DNA of 29,842 nucleotides from positions 1-29,842 of IMG/VR virus record IMGVR_UViG_3300044491_002714; one strand, 5' to 3'. The translations under genes and the position numbers were made by a program. Position 1 is the stretch's first letter; the number at the start of each line of letters is the position of its first letter. Under the pieces are notes generated by a model. That model had not been told where the DNA came from, did no database searches, and saw nothing but the letters and a program-made list of their open reading frames with translations. This stretch comes from a virus. Below are positions 1-6,904 of this stretch, one piece after another.

Positions 1-863
1 ATGGTAACAACATCATCTCTGGTGCAGTTGTTCCATCTTCCAACGCAATTGGTCTTCACTTCTATCCCATCTGGGAAGCCGCATCGCTTGACGAGTGGCT
101 GTATAACGGTGGTCCTTTCCAACTGGTAGTCTTCCACTTCCTTATCGGCATCTATGCATATATGGGACGTGAGTGGGAACTTTCTTACCGTCTAGGTATG
201 CGTCCATGGATCTGTGTTGCATACTCTGCACCAGTTGCTGCTGCGAGTGCAGTATTCCTAGTCTATCCTTTCGGTCAAGGATCTTTCTCAGATGCAATGC
301 CCCTCGGAATCTCAGGAACCTTCAACTACATGTTGGTCTTCCAAGCTGAGCACAATATTCTCATGCATCCCTTCCATATGCTCGGCGTTGCTGGGGTATT
401 TGGTGGCAGTTTGTTTAGTGCTATGCACGGAAGCTTGGTTACTTCTTCTCTCGTTAGAGAGACGACTGAAACCGAGTCCCAAAACTACGGTTACAAGTTC
501 GGACAAGAAGAAGAGACATACAACATCGTAGCCGCTCATGGTTACTTTGGTCGCTTGATCTTCCAATACGCTTCATTCAACAACTCCCGTTCCTTGCACT
601 TCTTCCTTGCTGCATGGCCTGTTGTTGGCATCTGGTTCACCGCACTTGGTGTCTCCACGATGGCATTCAACCTGAACGGTTTCAACTTCAACCAGTCCAT
701 CATTGATGGTCAGGGTCGTGTGTTGAACACCTGGGCAGATGTATTGAACCGTGCTGGTCTTGGTATGGAAGTTATGCATGAGCGTAACGCACACAACTTC
801 CCACTTGATCTCGCTGCTGCTGAGTCAACTCCTGTTGCTCTTCAAGCACCTGCCATCGGTTGA
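1..863 (+). CDS. psbA: Photosystem II reaction-centre protein D1 (5' end outside the window)
   Basis: D1 binds the primary photosystem II chlorophylls, QB and the Mn cluster in the thylakoid membrane. Phage copies replace the fast-turning host D1 during infection. The reading frame is open from base 3, and numbering back from the His-Glu pair of [10 protein letters not shown] (H332, E333) makes the first full codon residue 74, with no insertions. D170 (FSDAMPL), E189 and H190 (QAEHN), H198 (HPFHML), H215 (AMHGS), H272 (RSLHFF), H337, D342 and A344 are all present. The 15-residue tail after A344 is the part normally cut off by CtpA, giving a full protein of about 359 residues. No intron interrupts the visible part, although some phage psbA genes carry one. 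The gene ends 21 bases before an intrinsic terminator, so it probably closes its transcript. Confidence 0.98.
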   Translation, partial: GNNIISGAVVPSSNAIGLHFYPIWEAASLDEWLYNGGPFQLVVFHFLIGIYAYMGREWELSYRLGMRPWICVAYSAPVAAASAVFLVYPFGQGSFSDAMPLGISGTFNYMLVFQAEHNILMHPFHMLGVAGVFGGSLFSAMHGSLVTSSLVRETTETESQNYGYKFGQEEETYNIVAAHGYFGRLIFQYASFNNSRSLHFFLAAWPVVGIWFTALGVSTMAFNLNGFNFNQSIIDGQGRVLNTWADVLNRAGLGMEVMHERNAHNFPLDLAAAESTPVALQAPAIG

Positions 864-884
864 TATGACCCCTGGTAGTCCTCT

Positions 885-915
885 CCCCGTCACAGAATAC
901 GTGGCGGGGTTTTTT
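885..915 (+). terminator. Intrinsic terminator after psbA
   Basis: A 9-bp stem (885-893 with 901-909, CCCCGTCAC against GTGGCGGGG, one G-U pair) has a 7-base loop and is followed by six T. It sits just after the psbA stop codon and before the promoter of the next unit. Confidence 0.9.
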
Positions 916-931
916 ATCGGTATCTCAAGCA

Positions 932-959
932 TTGCAATCCCCCTCCTTTGTGTTATACT
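932..959 (+). promoter_or_regulatory. Sigma70-type promoter with extended -10 for the trx-psbD unit
   Basis: TTGCAA (932-937) and TATACT (954-959) are spaced by 16 bp. TG at 951-952 gives an extended -10 (TGTTATACT). Transcription should start near 966, which places the upstream in-frame ATG codons at 948 and 963 outside the transcript and favours the thioredoxin start at 996. Confidence 0.7.
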
Positions 960-995
960 GTTATGATCGGAAACTTAGAACCAGAAGAAACCGTG

Positions 996-1292
996 ATGAG
1001 CACTACAATTCCTAGATTCCTAATCTTCTCAAAAGAATCATGTGGTCCCTGCATGTTAGTCAAAAAGTATTTCAGAACAATCAATGACCCAAGGGTCTCT
1101 GTCATTGAAGAAATTTCTTTAGACCTTGGTGCTCCTCAAGAAAACTTTCTTCTTGCAAAAAAATACACTGACGGCGCTACGCCTACATTGGTTGTCGTCA
1201 ATGATTTTGAAGAAAGAATCGAAAAATATGTCGGGGGACTGGAAATCACTCAAAACATTAGAAAACTTTTCAACAAGTATGGGGTATATTAA
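996..1292 (+). CDS. Small thioredoxin-like protein (CGPC)
   Basis: This 98-residue protein has a thioredoxin fold core and the redox motif SCGPC at residues 15-19 (active cysteines 16 and 19), followed by the conserved TPTLVVV segment holding the cis-proline. It should be a cytoplasmic dithiol-disulfide exchanger. The start at 996 is chosen because the predicted transcription start near 966 excludes earlier Met codons. The gene sits between psbA and psbD, and its TAA directly abuts the psbD ATG in the same frame, so the two are co-transcribed. Likely partners are host Calvin-cycle or photosystem assembly targets, or the phage's own enzymes. That is inference from position. It is shorter than a typical bacterial thioredoxin of about 105 residues and could also be described as glutaredoxin-like. 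Confidence 0.85.
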   Translation: MSTTIPRFLIFSKESCGPCMLVKKYFRTINDPRVSVIEEISLDLGAPQENFLLAKKYTDGATPTLVVVNDFEERIEKYVGGLEITQNIRKLFNKYGVY

Positions 1293-2348
1293 ATGACAAC
1301 AAGTACACTACAAGCACCAACAAGGGGGTGGTTCGATGTCCTGGATGACTGGCTTAAACGCGACCGCTTTGTCTTTGTGGGTTGGTCTGGATTACTACTT
1401 CTTCCCACTGCTTATCTGGCAATTGGTGGCTGGCTTACTGGCACGACGTTTGTTACAAGCTGGTATACCCACGGATTGGCGTCTTCCTACCTTGAAGGTG
1501 CTAATTTTCTCACAGCGGCTGTGTCAACGCCTGCTGACGCTATGGGTCATTCTCTTCTTCTACTTTGGGGTCCTGAGTCTCAGGGAGATTTCGTCCGCTG
1601 GCTCCAACTTGGGGGACTCTGGGCTTTTGTGGCGCTCCACGGGGCTTTCGCTCTGATTGGATTCATGCTCCGTCAATTTGAATTGGCACGTCTTATCGGT
1701 ATCCGTCCTTACAATGCGATTGCTTTTTCTGGTCCGATTGCTGTCTTTGTGTCTGTTTTTCTCATCTATCCTCTCGGACAGTCCAGTTGGTTCTTTGCAC
1801 CGTCGTTTGGTGTTGCAGCGATATTTAGATTCCTTCTATTCTTACAGGGTTTCCATAACTGGACGCTCAACCCGTTCCATATGATGGGTGTTGCAGGTAT
1901 CCTAGGAGGAGCATTGCTTTCAGCAATCCATGGTGTTACAGTAGAAAATACATTGTATGAAGATGGTGAGCAGGCAAATACTTTTAAAGCATTCGATTCT
2001 ACTCAGGAAGAAGAGACTTATTCAATGGTTACAGCAAACCGATTCTGGTCACAGATCTTTGGTATTGCTTTCAGCAACAAACGCTGGCTTCATTTCTTTA
2101 TGTTATTCGTTCCAGTTATGGGACTTTGGACATCATCGATTGGCATCATTGGTCTGGCTCTTAATCTTCGTGCTTACGATTTCGTTTCTCAAGAGATCAG
2201 AGCGGCAGAGGATCCAGAGTTTGAAACTTTCTATACTAAAAACATCCTTCTCAACGAAGGACTGAGAGCATGGTTGGCACCAGTCGATCAACCACATGAG
2301 AATTTTGTTTTTCCCGAAGAAATTTTGCCGAGAGGTAATGCTCTCTGA
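1293..2348 (+). CDS. psbD: Photosystem II reaction-centre protein D2
   Basis: D2 pairs with D1 to form the photosystem II core and binds QA, chlorophyll and the non-haem iron. The 351-residue length is normal for the family. Diagnostic segments are [20 protein letters not shown] near the N-terminus, [10 protein letters not shown] and [11 protein letters not shown] (chlorophyll and iron histidines), [12 protein letters not shown] (H267, second iron histidine) and the C-terminus [12 protein letters not shown]. Five hydrophobic membrane spans are evident. The ATG follows the thioredoxin TAA with no gap, and GGGG near 1280 may act as the ribosome site. Phages carrying psbD usually infect a broad range of hosts. 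It lies in the photosynthesis module with psbA upstream and plastocyanin downstream. Confidence 0.98.
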   Translation: MTTSTLQAPTRGWFDVLDDWLKRDRFVFVGWSGLLLLPTAYLAIGGWLTGTTFVTSWYTHGLASSYLEGANFLTAAVSTPADAMGHSLLLLWGPESQGDFVRWLQLGGLWAFVALHGAFALIGFMLRQFELARLIGIRPYNAIAFSGPIAVFVSVFLIYPLGQSSWFFAPSFGVAAIFRFLLFLQGFHNWTLNPFHMMGVAGILGGALLSAIHGVTVENTLYEDGEQANTFKAFDSTQEEETYSMVTANRFWSQIFGIAFSNKRWLHFFMLFVPVMGLWTSSIGIIGLALNLRAYDFVSQEIRAAEDPEFETFYTKNILLNEGLRAWLAPVDQPHENFVFPEEILPRGNAL

Positions 2349-2481
2349 CGATATGCCTTACAAGTTGAGGGAAATTATTCGAGACACTTTCCCCAACTTG
2401 TTCCGTCCACAAAAGGACTGGAAACCTCCGTCAGAGTATCAAAACAAACAAAATAAAAACAAAGAAGAACCTCATAGATAG
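2338..2481 (+). CDS. Small hypothetical protein after psbD
   Basis: I do not recognise a family for this 47-residue ORF. It begins [10 protein letters not shown] inside the last codons of psbD, and an alternative start is the Met at 2353. It contains a short hydrophobic-charged helix ([13 protein letters not shown]) and then a Lys/Asn/Gln-rich, probably disordered tail ending EEPHR. The overlap with psbD and the 19-base gap to plastocyanin suggest that it is translated within the same message. No signal peptide or membrane segment is seen. It may be a small soluble accessory protein or a non-functional ORF. Its support is position and compact packing only. Confidence 0.5.
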   Translation: MLSDDMPYKLREIIRDTFPNLFRPQKDWKPPSEYQNKQNKNKEEPHR

Positions 2482-2500
2482 TGTAGTTTCATACACGAAT

Positions 2501-2824
2501 ATGAAGTTCTTTTTTGCTTTTCTTGCTACACTCTTTCTTGCTGCACCTGCTTGGGCTGTAGACGTTCAGATGGGATCAGGTGGCAACTTGATTTTTGACC
2601 CAGCAGATGTTACAATCTCAGCAGGTGAATCAGTTCACTTTATAAACAACATGCTTCCTCCACATAACGTGGTAGTTGAAGACCATCCAGAAATCTCTCA
2701 TGAAGCACTCGCTATGATGCCTGGTGAAGAGTTTGACATCACCTTTACAGAAGCAGGTGATTACACATACTGGTGTGGTCCTCACAAGGGAGCAGGTATG
2801 ATTGGTACAGTACACGTAAACTAA
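2501..2824 (+). CDS. petE: Plastocyanin
   Basis: Plastocyanin is the soluble blue-copper carrier that moves electrons from cytochrome b6f to photosystem I in the thylakoid lumen. The 107-residue precursor starts with a signal peptide (MKFFFAFLATLFLAAPAWA, cut after residue 19). Copper ligands are H55 (PPHNVVVE), C92 and H95 (WCGPH) and M100 (GAGM), in the usual order and spacing. The C-terminal strand GTVHVN closes the fold. There is no strong ribosome site, and the stop overlaps the talC ATG by one base (TAATG), so the two are translationally coupled. In the phage it would supply electron-transport capacity as host synthesis fails. The copper site looks intact. Confidence 0.95.
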   Translation: MKFFFAFLATLFLAAPAWAVDVQMGSGGNLIFDPADVTISAGESVHFINNMLPPHNVVVEDHPEISHEALAMMPGEEFDITFTEAGDYTYWCGPHKGAGMIGTVHVN

Positions 2825-3471
2825 TGAAAATTTTTCTTGACACCGCTGACTCTCTTGCTATTGAACGATATGCTGACACTGGATTGATTGATGGTGTCAC
2901 TACTAATCCTACTTTGATTATGAAGAGTGGTAGAGATCCAAGAGATGTCTACCACCACATCAAAGATATTGGTATTCAAGATATTAGTATGGAAGTTATG
3001 GGTGACTTCGATCAAATGTATGCTGAGGGATATAAACTCGCAAAAGAATTTGGTGATGTCGCTACGATCAAATTGCCTTGCACCCGTGAAGGTCTTCATG
3101 TGTGCAAAGCTCTTTCTAATGAGGGAATCAGGATCAACGTCACACTGGTCTTTAGTGCTGCTCAGGCAGTCCTTGCTGCCAAGGCAGGGGCAACCTACGT
3201 CAGTCCCTTTGTAGGACGCTTAGACGACCAGTCAGTGGCAGGTCTGGAGGTTGTACGATCCATCTCTGAACTGTATCGTATTCACAGGATGCCAACACAG
3301 GTTCTTGCTGCATCAATCCGTAATGTTCAACGTGCTGTACGCTCTTGGTACAATGGTGCTGAGATCTGTACGTTGCCACCTAAAGTGTTTGATCAGATGT
3401 ATGATCATATCCTTACCGACAAAGGAATGGAGATCTTCGAAGAGGACTGGGCAACTGCTGGACAAATGTGA
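2824..3471 (+). CDS. talC: Transaldolase of the TalC/FSA type
   Basis: TalC transfers a dihydroxyacetone unit between sugar phosphates in the pentose phosphate pathway. In cyanophages it is linked to making NADPH and ribose-5-phosphate from host carbon. The 215-residue protein has the short TalC form of the aldolase barrel: MKIFLDTADS at strand 1, GVTTNPTLI at residues 24-32, the Schiff-base lysine K83 in TIKLP, NVTLVFS, and SPFVGRLDD near the phosphate site. The start at 2824 gives the family N-terminus; an ATG upstream in the same frame would add residues encoded within plastocyanin. It is the last gene of the trx-psbD-petE-talC unit, which ends at the hairpin at 3490. It acts with CP12 encoded at 22921 in redirecting carbon flow. 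Confidence 0.96.
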   Translation: MKIFLDTADSLAIERYADTGLIDGVTTNPTLIMKSGRDPRDVYHHIKDIGIQDISMEVMGDFDQMYAEGYKLAKEFGDVATIKLPCTREGLHVCKALSNEGIRINVTLVFSAAQAVLAAKAGATYVSPFVGRLDDQSVAGLEVVRSISELYRIHRMPTQVLAASIRNVQRAVRSWYNGAEICTLPPKVFDQMYDHILTDKGMEIFEEDWATAGQM

Positions 3472-3487
3472 TCTCGCATGATATACT
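3459..3487 (+). promoter_or_regulatory. Sigma70-type promoter overlapping the end of talC
   Basis: TGGACA (3459-3464) and TATACT (3482-3487) are 17 bp apart, with TG at 3479-3480 as an extended -10. The -35 box lies in the last codons of talC. Expected initiation near 3494 falls inside the terminator hairpin that follows, so new transcripts would lack the 5' arm of that hairpin. Confidence 0.65.
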
Positions 3488-3489
3488 AA

Positions 3490-3511
3490 GGGTCTTCGGA
3501 CCCCTTTTTTT
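3490..3511 (+). terminator. Intrinsic terminator with TTCG tetraloop
   Basis: GGGTC (3490-3494) pairs with GACCC (3499-3503) around a TTCG loop, followed by seven T (3505-3511). It ends the talC unit and directly abuts the ATG of the next gene at 3512. Confidence 0.85.
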
Positions 3512-4162
3512 ATGTCATTCAATTCAAAAATTCTGGATTCAGAGCAAGTTGATGAGTTTCTGGACAGAGCACGTAAGGTTGGTGTCAAATCTGATACTGC
3601 CAATCGCTTTCTTTATCTCTCAGAGAATGATGAGAAGGAAGAATTTGCCATGGAGAAACAGTTCTATCAATATTTCTTCAAGATTTTCTCTGAGAATGAA
3701 TTCTATCGCAACGCTGTTCTTCCTCAGAAAACGTCTATTCCTTATGTTTACTTCTCCAATGAAGAGTTTGGAGAAGAGTGGAAGTTCCATCGTGATGACT
3801 ATGATCAAGACGATATGACTCGCGAGTATAGTGTTGTATTGTCTTTGTCTGATGAATATGAAGGTGGAGAAATGGTTGTTCTTCGCGGTGGTATTGAATC
3901 TACCATCAAACTTCCAAAGGGTTACATGGCAATTTTCCCCTCAGATACTTACGTCAAGTTTGAGAAGGTAACATCTGGCGAACGTGTTATTTGTCGTTGG
4001 GCAACTGAGGTTGGAATCAAGGATCATACTCACTTTGAAATCAATCTAAGGTATCAACAACTGTTCAATGCTTTCCAAGGTAGTCTGTCTCCTCAGGCAG
4101 AAGAGATGTTCTTCCTTGCCAACAACATGTTGGCAAACAATTTTATGAAAAAAGTTGACTAA
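3512..4162 (+). CDS. 2-oxoglutarate/Fe(II) oxygenase-like protein, PKHD type, missing one iron histidine
   Basis: The 216-residue protein resembles prolyl-4-hydroxylase-type (PKHD/PiuC) 2-oxoglutarate oxygenases. It has HRDD at residues 93-96 (HxD, H93 and D95), then YSVVLSLSDEYEGGEMV, then KLPKGYMAIFPSDTY and VTSGER, with R158 in the place of the 2-oxoglutarate-binding basic residue. The distal iron histidine expected in the FPSxxxH stretch is V148 here, so only two of the three metal ligands are present. That could mean an altered metal site, a binding-only protein or a lost enzyme. The start follows immediately after the T-run of the terminator with no ribosome site, so initiation may be nearly leaderless. 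No earlier ATG is available, because a stop codon lies in frame at 3479. The substrate is unknown. Confidence 0.75.
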   Translation: MSFNSKILDSEQVDEFLDRARKVGVKSDTANRFLYLSENDEKEEFAMEKQFYQYFFKIFSENEFYRNAVLPQKTSIPYVYFSNEEFGEEWKFHRDDYDQDDMTREYSVVLSLSDEYEGGEMVVLRGGIESTIKLPKGYMAIFPSDTYVKFEKVTSGERVICRWATEVGIKDHTHFEINLRYQQLFNAFQGSLSPQAEEMFFLANNMLANNFMKKVD

Positions 4163-4180
4163 ATACATTCACGTCTACTA

Positions 4181-4209
4181 TTGACCGCACTAATATGGTG
4201 TGATACAAT
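4181..4209 (+). promoter_or_regulatory. Sigma70-type promoter for the glutaredoxin unit
   Basis: TTGACC (4181-4186) and TACAAT (4204-4209) are separated by 17 bp. Initiation near 4216 lies downstream of the GTG at 4200, so that GTG cannot be the start of the following gene. Confidence 0.75.
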
Positions 4210-4241
4210 ACGTAAAACCTCAGGAGGCATCCCAGCAGACT

Positions 4242-4427
4242 ATGGATAAAGATTCTCTGATCAAGGAAATCCTTTTCAATTTGTTTGAATATACAGACGC
4301 TGACCCTGAGTTACTTGACGCTCAGTATAGGGACGGCACATACAATAACTGGAGCATCGAAGATCTCCAGGGTAAACTTGCACTTATTCAAGAAACCGTA
4401 GCAAATGAGCTTTATAGTTTACAGTAA
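4242..4427 (+). CDS. Small hypothetical acidic protein
   Basis: I do not recognise a family for this 61-residue protein. It begins MDKDSLIKEIL and looks mostly helical, with an acidic centre (YTDADPELLD) and a C-terminal helix. The ATG at 4242 is preferred over the in-frame GTG at 4200, because that GTG lies inside the promoter. A strong AGGAGG at 4222-4227 precedes this ATG, although at the long distance of 14 bases. The last 23 bases overlap the glutaredoxin gene, so the two are translationally coupled. It contains no cysteine, so it is unlikely to be a redox protein itself. Confidence 0.7.
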   Translation: MDKDSLIKEILFNLFEYTDADPELLDAQYRDGTYNNWSIEDLQGKLALIQETVANELYSLQ

Positions 4428-4641
4428 AGACGGGTGCCCACATTGCACCAAAGTTGTTCAACTGCTTCAACTCTCCGAGATGAGACATGTTGAATATAAA
4501 TTAGAAAGAGACTTCACAAAAAACGAATTCATCGAAGAATTTGGACCAGGATCTACATTCCCACAAGTTGTTGTTGATGATACTCCTATCGGGGGATGTA
4601 CAGAAACCGTGAAGTATTTAAAGGAACGTAAAATCATTTAG
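4405..4641 (+). CDS. grx: Glutaredoxin (CPHC)
   Basis: Glutaredoxins reduce disulfides using glutathione; phage ones are thought to serve ribonucleotide reductase, as T4 NrdC does. This 78-residue protein is a typical short glutaredoxin: SFIVYSKDGCPHC with active cysteines C11 and C14, the cis-proline segment STFPQVVVDD, and the glutathione-binding GGCTETVKYL near the C-terminus. The extra cysteine in GGCTE is common in the family. The start overlaps the preceding gene by 23 bases. Together with the thioredoxin at 996, the phage carries two small dithiol oxidoreductases in this window. Confidence 0.93.
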   Translation: MSFIVYSKDGCPHCTKVVQLLQLSEMRHVEYKLERDFTKNEFIEEFGPGSTFPQVVVDDTPIGGCTETVKYLKERKII

Positions 4642-4645
4642 TCCA

Positions 4646-5020
4646 ATGGATGAACTTCTTTATCTTATAGAAAGATCTATCGATGAAGCATTTGAACATG
4701 ACAAGTATCTTGTCAACATGTATTCTATGCTCAAACACTACCAACTTACTGGAGTAAAGACTAGAGAAGTTTTGGGATCGTCCACGTTTGAAAATATTCA
4801 ATCTTTGATCAGAGATCTTGATGAATATATTCAAGGTGGGCAAGATAGAGAACATAAAATGCTCAGAGAAGCGTATGGTCACCTTCCTAAACCACGCGCT
4901 AGAAAAATCATGAAGTATCTAAATCAACTTGTTGAAGACACAAATCGCTATGAGCAAGAAAGAAAACCAGGAAGGAAAAAAGGATCCAAGAACAAGAAAT
5001 CCAGATATACATCTAAATAA
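4646..5020 (+). CDS. Hypothetical protein with basic AT-hook-like tail
   Basis: I do not recognise a family for this 124-residue protein. It is largely helical: an acidic N-terminal helix (MDELLYLIERSIDEAF), then helices to about residue 105, ending in the strongly basic tail KPGRKKGSKNKK. GRKKG resembles the GRP core of AT-hooks without matching it exactly, so nucleic-acid binding through the tail is possible but only inferred. The start lies four bases after the glutaredoxin stop. A tail of this kind is common on small T4-like proteins that meet DNA, but there is no catalytic motif. Confidence 0.75.
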   Translation: MDELLYLIERSIDEAFEHDKYLVNMYSMLKHYQLTGVKTREVLGSSTFENIQSLIRDLDEYIQGGQDREHKMLREAYGHLPKPRARKIMKYLNQLVEDTNRYEQERKPGRKKGSKNKKSRYTSK

Positions 5021-5033
5021 AGGTGTAGAGATT

Positions 5034-5162
5034 ATGATTTCATCCAACAGAGAGGAAGAAGAACCAGAAGAAAAACCATCAGTATTTTCTTTCAAACAAA
5101 CGGTTACTCTTTTTTCTCGAAGGTTTACTGTTTTGTTTGAAATAGACAAAATAGACGAGTAA
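5034..5162 (+). CDS. Small hypothetical protein
   Basis: This 42-residue ORF starts MISSNREEEEPEEK and ends IDKIDE. The first third is very acidic and likely disordered; the rest (SFKQTVTLFSRRFTVLFEI) could form two strands. The start at 5034 has AGGTG about ten bases upstream. It fills the gap between the basic-tail protein and the membrane protein with normal spacing, which is the main support. No family is recognised. Confidence 0.5.
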   Translation: MISSNREEEEPEEKPSVFSFKQTVTLFSRRFTVLFEIDKIDE

Positions 5163-5176
5163 CCTGGAGAGGAACC

Positions 5177-5413
5177 ATGGAAGTCACATTAGTTTCATCG
5201 GTGCTAGTATTTGCTGTACTGATTACCATGGGAGGATTTATTTTAGGAGGTGTGATAGGATGGGTAGCACACAACTACTATCTTGATCACTTCGCAATGA
5301 AGCAATCCTTCCAAGCGAACCACCCAGAATTTTATGATTCTGAAGGAAAGATTATTCCGAATCAACTTCTTACTGTTAGGTTTGAATCTGAGGATGAGTA
5401 TTTTGAAGACTGA
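5177..5413 (+). CDS. Small single-span membrane protein
   Basis: The 78-residue protein has one long hydrophobic segment at residues 5-31 (LVSSVLVFAVLITMGGFILG, continuing GVIGWVA) and then a soluble tail with an acidic end (SEDEYFED). The glycines within the span could allow helix packing. The ribosome site is good (GGAGAGG at 5166-5172 before ATG 5177). The tail after the membrane would face the cytoplasm or lumen; topology cannot be decided here. No catalytic motif is seen. It belongs to the run of small conserved-looking genes between grx and speD, and its role is unknown. Confidence 0.8.
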   Translation: MEVTLVSSVLVFAVLITMGGFILGGVIGWVAHNYYLDHFAMKQSFQANHPEFYDSEGKIIPNQLLTVRFESEDEYFED

Positions 5414-5434
5414 TTACATTTGAGGTAAATTACA

Positions 5435-5905
5435 ATGATTACAAAAACAAGGAAAGAATTACCCTTGGCTGAATTGCTTATTACAGAAGTCTTGCAAAAG
5501 GTTTCTAATGCAAAAACAAAAAAGGAGAAAGTAGAACTTCTGCAGAAGTACAACAGTGATGCTTTGAGATCAATTCTTATCTGGAATTTTGATGAGAGTC
5601 TCACAAGTGCTGTACCTGAAGGAGAAGTCCCTTATAATCCTAATGAAGCACCTGTAGGTACAGATCACACCCGACTCTTCAAGGAGTACAGAGGTCTGTA
5701 CCGTTTTATTCAGGGAGGAGAACCAAAACTGACCAGGATTCGTAGAGAAACCATGTTCATTCAACTCCTGGAGAATCTTCATAAGGATGAAGCAGAACTG
5801 ATCTGTCTTGTGAAAGATAGAGCACTTCAGGATAAGTATCGTGTCACCAAAGCGGTGGTCTCTGAAGCATTCCCCCAGATCCAGTGGGATAAGAGGAAGA
5901 AATGA
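5435..5905 (+). CDS. Conserved phage protein, paralogue of the 6113 gene
   Basis: The 156-residue protein of unknown function has the clear signature EVLQKVSNAKTKKEKVELLQ near the N-terminus and DKYRVTKAVVSEAFPQIQWD at the C-terminus. Both are matched in the protein at 6113 (EVLEKVSRARTPKTKLSHL; EKYKISKGLIVDAYPELSWE). It resembles a family I recall as DUF6433, found in T4-like phages, although I cannot verify that here. It appears helical and soluble, with YxxLYRFIQGGEPK in the middle. The stop overlaps the next start (ATGA), so the genes at 5435, 5902 and 6113 form a coupled triplet. The duplication suggests a dimer-like or dosage role. Confidence 0.85.
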   Translation: MITKTRKELPLAELLITEVLQKVSNAKTKKEKVELLQKYNSDALRSILIWNFDESLTSAVPEGEVPYNPNEAPVGTDHTRLFKEYRGLYRFIQGGEPKLTRIRRETMFIQLLENLHKDEAELICLVKDRALQDKYRVTKAVVSEAFPQIQWDKRKK

Positions 5906-6123
5906 AACTATTGACCCTTGAAGATTACCAAAAGGCAGGTGAAACATTCTGGCCTAAGTACTGGTACATCGCTAAAGAACTTGGTGAAGATGCTAAAGCA
6001 GAAGACATTCTGAAAGTCATGGAAGCAGTCGGTGGTGTTGCATTGAAGATAGCACTAGAGGATAAACTTACAGGACCATTTGGATTCAACAAAAAGTCTG
6101 AGGTAAAGGAAGATGGCGAGTAG
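5902..6123 (+). CDS. Small hypothetical protein between two paralogues
   Basis: This 73-residue protein begins MKLLTLEDYQKAGETFWPKY. The core is helical (AEDILKVMEAVGGVALKIAL), with a hydrophobic face and a charged tail (KKSEVKEDGE). The start overlaps the previous stop (ATGA) and the end overlaps the next gene by 11 bases. It is thus locked between the two related genes and is likely made with them in fixed ratio. A physical partnership with them is a guess from the arrangement. No family is recognised. Confidence 0.8.
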   Translation: MKLLTLEDYQKAGETFWPKYWYIAKELGEDAKAEDILKVMEAVGGVALKIALEDKLTGPFGFNKKSEVKEDGE

Positions 6124-6541
6124 GAAAGTACCACCTTTGGTATATGAGGTTCTTGAAAAGGTTTCTAGAGCCAGAACACCGAAGACTAAACTCAGTCATC
6201 TTACAAAGTATGATAGTCCTGCTCTTCGCACTGTTCTTCTTCTGAACTATCATTCAGAGATGAAGTTCGTTGATTTTCCTGAAGCAGACTATCTAAAAAC
6301 TCAGACACCAGTCTCTAATCTTTATGATGAGTATGCCACCATTGGACATCTGACTGAGGGTGGTGGTAAAATGAAGGGAACAGTTGAACAGGTGCGCCAA
6401 GCGTATGTAAAATTCATGAGTTCCATACATTCCTCTGATGCAGAGGTTGTCATTCTTGCAGGACAAGGTAAACTGGAAGAGAAATACAAGATATCCAAAG
6501 GACTGATCGTTGATGCCTATCCAGAACTGTCATGGGAATGA
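6113..6541 (+). CDS. Conserved phage protein, paralogue of the 5435 gene
   Basis: The 142-residue protein shares with the 5435 gene the N-terminal helix pair (YEVLEKVSRARTPKTK), the ALRxxLxxN segment (PALRTVLLLNY against DALRSILIWNF) and the C-terminal (D/E)KY+(I/V)(S/T)K...(D/E)A(Y/F)P...W motif. The middle differs (LTEGGGKMKGTVEQVRQAY against FIQGGEPKLTRIRRETMF), but a GG pair is kept. This shows an old duplication followed by divergence. Function is unknown. It ends two bases before the speD start, so it shares a transcript with the polyamine gene. Confidence 0.85.
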   Translation: MASRKVPPLVYEVLEKVSRARTPKTKLSHLTKYDSPALRTVLLLNYHSEMKFVDFPEADYLKTQTPVSNLYDEYATIGHLTEGGGKMKGTVEQVRQAYVKFMSSIHSSDAEVVILAGQGKLEEKYKISKGLIVDAYPELSWE

Positions 6542-6542
6542 A

Positions 6543-6893
6543 ATGAAGCACGTACTCTTCACGTTGTATGATTGTGATGAATATCTCCTTGATGATGAGC
6601 AGTTTATTCGTATTATTTTAGGTGAGGCAACAAATAAAATGGGCGCAACTCATTTGAATACTGTTACTCATAAGTTTCAACCTCAGGGTGTGACAGCAGT
6701 TACTCTTCTTGCTGAATCGCACATGTCAATTCATACTTGGCCAGAGAAAAAGATGGCAGTGTGTGATGTCTTTACTTGTGGTGTATCTAATCCTAAGAAA
6801 GGTGCAGTTCACCTAGGTAGGAAACTGAGGGCAAGAGACTTCACTGCTACAGTGATGGATAGATCACCTGCCCGTATCGAATTCCAAGTTTGA
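6543..6893 (+). CDS. speD: S-adenosylmethionine decarboxylase (pyruvoyl type)
   Basis: This enzyme makes decarboxylated S-adenosylmethionine, the aminopropyl donor for spermidine synthesis. The 116-residue proenzyme is the short bacterial class. It should self-cleave between E58 and S59 in AESHMSIHTWPE, turning S59 into the pyruvoyl cofactor; H64 and C79 are the conserved processing and catalytic residues. The start at 6543 gives the family N-terminus, and an in-frame ATG at 6510 lies within the preceding gene. It is the last gene of its unit. Polyamines could help pack or stabilise phage DNA, or keep host translation and photosynthesis going; both are inference. All key residues are present. 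Confidence 0.93.
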   Translation: MKHVLFTLYDCDEYLLDDEQFIRIILGEATNKMGATHLNTVTHKFQPQGVTAVTLLAESHMSIHTWPEKKMAVCDVFTCGVSNPKKGAVHLGRKLRARDFTATVMDRSPARIEFQV

Positions 6894-6904
6894 ATCCAAA
6901 AATC

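Noticed and set aside
1-863. Group I intron or homing endonuclease in psbA, as in some cyanophages
   Set aside because: The D1 frame is continuous with exact residue numbering from 74 to 359.
948-995. Upstream starts for thioredoxin at 948 and 963
   Set aside because: The extended -10 promoter at 951-959 predicts initiation near 966, so these codons are not transcribed from it; the thioredoxin fold begins after 996.
4200-4241. GTG start at 4200 for the small protein before glutaredoxin
   Set aside because: It lies within the promoter spacer; ATG 4242 has an AGGAGG upstream.
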